From positions 1 through 10,133 of the forward strand of contig CAMLEF010000151.1 of NCBI GenBank assembly GCA_946478675.1: a stretch of 10,133 nt of DNA, given 5' to 3'. Source of the DNA: an uncultured Flavobacteriales bacterium. Lineage in GTDB: Bacteria; Bacteroidota; Bacteroidia; Palsa-965. Positions 8,165 through 10,133 of the stretch are shown here, in pieces (position 1 is the first letter of the stretch; each line of letters starts with the position of its first letter). Below the pieces are notes generated by a model, which was given only the letters and a program-made list of their open reading frames with translations, was not told the DNA's origin and searched no databases. The position numbers were made by a program, and so were the translations under genes.

Positions 8165-9407
8165 GCTTGTTTGAGTTCTGCCTATACGTTTGATGGTAGT
8201 TGTTTAGAAAGCGGACTATTGAAAAACCAATTTCCTTGGCTAAGTTAACAGGAACTGCATTTCCAATTTGCTTGTATTGTTGAGCAATTGAACCTGCAAA
8301 TTGCCAATCATCGGGAAAGGTTTGTATGCGAGCATACTCTCGTACGGTAAAGGGGCGGGTTTCTTCAGGATGGCAACGTTCTGTTTGTTTTTGCGCAGGA
8401 CTGCATGTTAAGGTGAGACAAGGTTCCTCCCAACTCATCCTTCTTGCCATGCCTGTTTTGCCTCCACCTAAATAAAAACTCTTTTGCATATACTCTTTTT
8501 GTAATTTAAGGGGTAAGTCTCGCCAGTAACCACCTTGGGGTATTTTGTCTAAAATTTCTTTTTTACGCTTGGGGTATTTTGTTCCAACTGATTCGGGTAC
8601 ATCTACTTTGAATAACTCGCCTTTTTTTAACGCATCTTTTAAAGTATAGACTTTTTGATATGGTTTAGGATACTCAAAGTCAATATTTACATCTTTACGA
8701 ATACCTACAAGGATAAGTCTTTCTCTTTTTTGAGGTACTTTATAAAAAATAGCTTTTAAGATTCTTGGGTCCAGCACACGATATCCAATTTCATCTAAAA
8801 TTGAGATCATACCTTGAATAGTTCGACCATTGTCATGATTAAGCAACCCTCTTACATTTTCGCCAATACAAAGCAAGGGTTGGGTTTCTTGCACTACTCG
8901 AGCAAACTCATAGAATAATGTTCCACGCGCATCTTGTAATCCTAGCTTCTTACCTGCGTAACTAAACGCCTGGCATGGAAAGCCACCTGTAACGACATCA
9001 ACTTTGCCTTTGTATTTTTCAAAGGATAATTTACGCACGTCCCCTTCAAGAACTTCCCATTTAGGTCTGTTAATTCGTAGTGTTTCCGCAGCCCAATGAT
9101 CAATTTCATTCAACGCTACACATTTTAATCCTGATTGTTCGAGTCCAATGGCTAAGCCACCCGCTCCAGCAAAAAGTTCAAGAACTCCGTAATCACCATT
9201 TGGTTTAACAGAATTATCCGTTGCACCATTAAATAAGAAGTCCAGCTCTTCAAAAATTTTTAATTGTTCTTTCTTGTATACTCTATAGTTGCTCATAGGC
9301 TCCCTTACAGCAAGCAATTTTCCACTATTGTCCCATCTCCTAAGAGTTTCTTTACTTTTACCAAGCATGTCGGCAACCTCTGACAATGAGTAATACTTTT
9401 TTTTCAT
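8142..9407 (-). CDS. Cytosine-C5 DNA methyltransferase with N-terminal MerR-like HTH
   Basis: This transfers a methyl group from S-adenosylmethionine to cytosine C5 in its target and should protect host DNA from the neighbouring endonucleases. Numbered from the chosen start, the order is: MerR-like helix-turn-helix at 2-55 (YSLSEVADMLGKSKETLRRWD), motif I ELFAGAGG (77-84), motif IV GGFPCQAFS with catalytic C145, motif VI ENV (183-185), motif VIII QKRERL (226-231), a target-recognition region about 250-340, motif IX REYARIQTFP (356-365) and motif X QIGNAVPV (380-387). The ATG at 9405-9407 is preferred because the HTH starts there and AAGG lies 5 bases before it; a start 6 codons upstream (9425) is possible. 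An HTH fused to a methyltransferase is the layout of self-repressing enzymes such as M.SsoII and M.EcoRII, though theirs is not MerR-type. The endonuclease gene overlaps its 3' end. Confidence 0.95.
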   Translation of the reverse strand: MKKKYYSLSEVADMLGKSKETLRRWDNSGKLLAVREPMSNYRVYKKEQLKIFEELDFLFNGATDNSVKPNGDYGVLELFAGAGGLAIGLEQSGLKCVALNEIDHWAAETLRINRPKWEVLEGDVRKLSFEKYKGKVDVVTGGFPCQAFSYAGKKLGLQDARGTLFYEFARVVQETQPLLCIGENVRGLLNHDNGRTIQGMISILDEIGYRVLDPRILKAIFYKVPQKRERLILVGIRKDVNIDFEYPKPYQKVYTLKDALKKGELFKVDVPESVGTKYPKRKKEILDKIPQGGYWRDLPLKLQKEYMQKSFYLGGGKTGMARRMSWEEPCLTLTCSPAQKQTERCHPEETRPFTVREYARIQTFPDDWQFAGSIAQQYKQIGNAVPVNLAKEIGFSIVRFLNNYHQTYRQNSNKHANQNKS

Positions 9408-9420
9408 AACCGCCTTGTTA

Positions 9421-9450
9421 AACATTATACATGGTTACAAACGTAATGTT
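9421..9450. promoter_or_regulatory. Inverted repeat overlapping the methyltransferase promoter
   Basis: AACATTA (9421-9427) and TAATGTT (9444-9450) are perfect 7-base arms separated by 16 bases, bracketing the candidate -7 box at 9438-9445 and the upstream alternative start codon. A protein bound here would block methyltransferase transcription. The arms are AT-rich and short, so chance occurrence is possible. Confidence 0.3.
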
Positions 9451-9472
9451 CGCTTTTGTCTTTCCGAACAAA
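9438..9472 (-). promoter_or_regulatory. Candidate promoter of the methyltransferase-endonuclease operon
   Basis: On the minus strand TTTG (9469-9472) and TACGTTTG (9438-9445) match the Bacteroidota -33 and -7 boxes exactly, with a spacer of 23 bases that is somewhat long. Transcription would begin near 9432, leaving about 25 bases before the ATG at 9405-9407 but only about 7 before the upstream ATG at 9425, which favours the later start. Confidence 0.45.
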
Positions 9473-9489
9473 TAAGTCCGGGACTTGTT
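9471..9489. promoter_or_regulatory. Near-perfect 19-bp dyad, candidate operator
   Basis: AATAAGTCCGGGACTTGTT is symmetric around G9480: AAGTCC and GGACTT pair perfectly, and 8 of 9 base pairs match over the whole site. It lies between the divergent methyltransferase and vsr genes and overlaps the proposed -33 box of the methyltransferase. A compact dyad of about this length is the kind of site bound by dimeric HTH regulators, so the HTH domain of the methyltransferase is the first candidate ligand (inference). Confidence 0.45.
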
Positions 9490-9512
9490 AACAGTTTTGC
9501 TTGTTAATATCT

Positions 9513-10013
9513 ATGCCGAAGAGATATGAATTACCGAAAGTGATTAAGGTGCCTCGTTTTGAAGAGGATGCCGGGTTTTATACAACCAAAGAAAGAAGTC
9601 GCTTGATGTCCAGGATTAAAGGTAAAAACACTACTCCTGAGCTCAGTTTGAGAAAAGCATTGTGGGAGAAAGGCGTCAGATACCGTATTGATTTTGCGTT
9701 GTTACCTGGCAAGCCTGATATCGTCATCTCAAAGTACAAGATTGTAATCTTTGTAGATGGCGAATTTTGGCATGGATATAAATGGGAGGAGAAAAGGAAA
9801 AGAATAAAATCTAATCGAGGTTTTTGGATTCCTAAAATTGAGCGGAATATACAACGGGATAGAAATAATAATGAAAGATTGGAACTAATGGGATATACTG
9901 TTTTTCGTTTTTGGGAATCAGAAGTAAAAAAGAATTTGGATTCATGTGTAGCTGTGGTAATCAATCACATTGAAAACATTAGCGATAAAGTGAAATACCA
10001 GTTTAATCCTTAA
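9513..10013 (+). CDS. vsr: Vsr-like very-short-patch-repair endonuclease lacking the zinc site
   Basis: Vsr nicks next to T:G mismatches produced when 5-methylcytosine deaminates, and vsr genes often accompany C5 methyltransferases. The 166-residue product shows the fold in order: SRIKGKNTTPELSLRKAL (33-50), GVRYRID (54-60), LPGKPDIVI (64-72) with catalytic D69, FVDGEFWHG (80-88) with H87, PKIERNIQRD (107-116) and FRFWESEV (131-138). In E. coli Vsr, zinc is held by C66, H71, C73 and C117; the aligned residues here are E84, Y89, W91 and S136, so the zinc site is absent. The ATG at 9513-9515 is preferred over the TTG 12 bases upstream because it gives a standard start. The gene diverges from the methyltransferase and shares its AT-rich composition. 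It could alternatively act as a restriction-type nicking enzyme. Confidence 0.85.
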   Translation: MPKRYELPKVIKVPRFEEDAGFYTTKERSRLMSRIKGKNTTPELSLRKALWEKGVRYRIDFALLPGKPDIVISKYKIVIFVDGEFWHGYKWEEKRKRIKSNRGFWIPKIERNIQRDRNNNERLELMGYTVFRFWESEVKKNLDSCVAVVINHIENISDKVKYQFNP

Positions 10014-10055
10014 TGCCGCTTACTTTCTTCCGTAGAACATATGAACGTTCGAAGT

Positions 10056-10133
10056 TCACGGCGAAATAAAGCCGGTGTGCCAGTACAGGCTGACTCCATT
10101 CGACGTATTGATCACGAAGCGCAGCTCATTGAA
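10056..10133 (-). CDS. C-terminal end of an unidentified host gene
   Basis: Reading leftward from the window edge, 25 codons are open and end in TGA at 10056-10058. The peptide starts FNELRFVINT and ends LYWHTGFISP. Codons end mostly in G or C, as in the host block and unlike the adjacent island, supporting a real gene. The alternating hydrophobic pattern would suit a beta-strand, perhaps of an envelope protein, but 25 residues are too few to name a family. It converges on vsr across a 42-base gap that contains the palindrome GAACGTTC (10043-10050). Confidence 0.55.
   Translation of the reverse strand, partial: FNELRFVINTSNGVSLYWHTGFISP

Larger units (their letters stand above)
9414..9507 (+). 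repeat. Three CTTGTTAA words in the methyltransferase/vsr intergenic region
   Basis: CTTGTTAA occurs at 9414-9421, 9484-9491 and 9500-9507, all in the same orientation; the last two are spaced 16 bases apart. The first lies just upstream of the preferred methyltransferase start, and the last ends 5 bases before the vsr start. A related copy, ACTTGTTA, lies at 6637-6644 in front of the EcoO109I-like gene. I found no CTTGTTA in coding parts of the window by eye. These may be binding half-sites for the methyltransferase HTH domain (inference). Confidence 0.5.
6631..10016. other. AT-rich restriction-modification island
   Basis: Composition and codon use change abruptly after the birA stop codon and change back after the vsr stop codon. 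The flanking host genes end most codons in G or C, whereas the four genes inside favour A/T-ending codons such as AAT, TTT, AAA and TTA. The content is two endonucleases, one methyltransferase and a Vsr-like protein, all DNA-modification functions. No integrase, transposase, tRNA or convincing flanking direct repeat is visible, so the mode of insertion is unknown. The borders given are set by the neighbouring stop codons and by eye, not by a junction sequence. Confidence 0.75.

Noticed and set aside
9455..9499. TTTG at 9455 and CAGTTTTG at 9492 as a vsr promoter.
   Set aside because: The spacer of 33 bases is far too long and the -7 box has a mismatch, so no vsr promoter is called.
9501..9512. 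TTG start adding four residues to the Vsr-like protein.
   Set aside because: An ATG follows 12 bases later in frame, the extra residues are not part of the Vsr fold, and the TTG falls inside a CTTGTTAA word.
6654..10047. TATGAACG at 6654-6661 and 10040-10047 as possible attachment-site direct repeats flanking the island.
   Set aside because: Only 8 bases long, and the left copy includes the start codon of the endonuclease; this is compatible with chance and no integrase is present.
10042..10058. TGAAC/GTTCA arms around the stop codon of the right-edge gene as a terminator.
   Set aside because: The arms are only 5 bases, with no following T-run on either strand, so the structure would be weak.

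Overview
The window looks like a chromosomal segment of a Bacteroidota bacterium, probably of the Chitinophagaceae or a related group. The basis is the run rsfS - ftsH - LUD-domain gene - cdsA on one strand with a stand-alone biotin ligase diverging upstream, an arrangement typical of that phylum, together with TAnnTTTG-like promoter boxes. The host genes are GC-rich with G/C-ending codons. No rRNA, tRNA, CRISPR array or transposase is visible, and no stretch longer than 300 bases lacks a gene.

Positions 1-5760 are a minus-strand housekeeping block. In transcription order it holds rsfS (ribosome silencing factor with a long Lys/Ala/Pro-rich N-terminal tail), ftsH (membrane AAA+ zinc protease), a LutC-like LUD-domain protein, cdsA (CDP-diglyceride synthase), a secreted TPR protein, and a LytTR response regulator cut by the left edge. 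Two intergenic spots carry dyads: a terminator-like hairpin after ftsH, and a TTCAATGTTC repeat cluster between the LUD gene and cdsA. On the plus strand, birA (biotin ligase lacking a DNA-binding domain) diverges from rsfS.

At about position 6631, directly after the birA stop codon, base composition drops sharply to AT-rich and stays so until about 10013. This segment is a compact restriction-modification island. It holds a predicted EcoO109I/PmeII-type endonuclease (plus), a predicted TdeIII-type endonuclease (minus), a cytosine-C5 DNA methyltransferase with an N-terminal MerR-like helix-turn-helix (minus, overlapping the TdeIII-type gene), and a Vsr-like endonuclease (plus, divergent from the methyltransferase). 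The two endonuclease families are known for nested sites, RGGNCCY and GGNCC, so one methyltransferase could protect against both. Beyond the island, GC-rich sequence returns with the last 25 codons of another minus-strand host gene.

The most notable part is the wiring of the island. The methyltransferase carries its own predicted DNA-binding domain. The divergent methyltransferase/vsr intergenic region contains a near-perfect 19-bp dyad. The word CTTGTTAA occurs three times there, and ACTTGTTA recurs just upstream of the EcoO109I-like endonuclease, 2.8 kb away. This suggests, as inference only, that the methyltransferase autoregulates and also controls the distal endonuclease.
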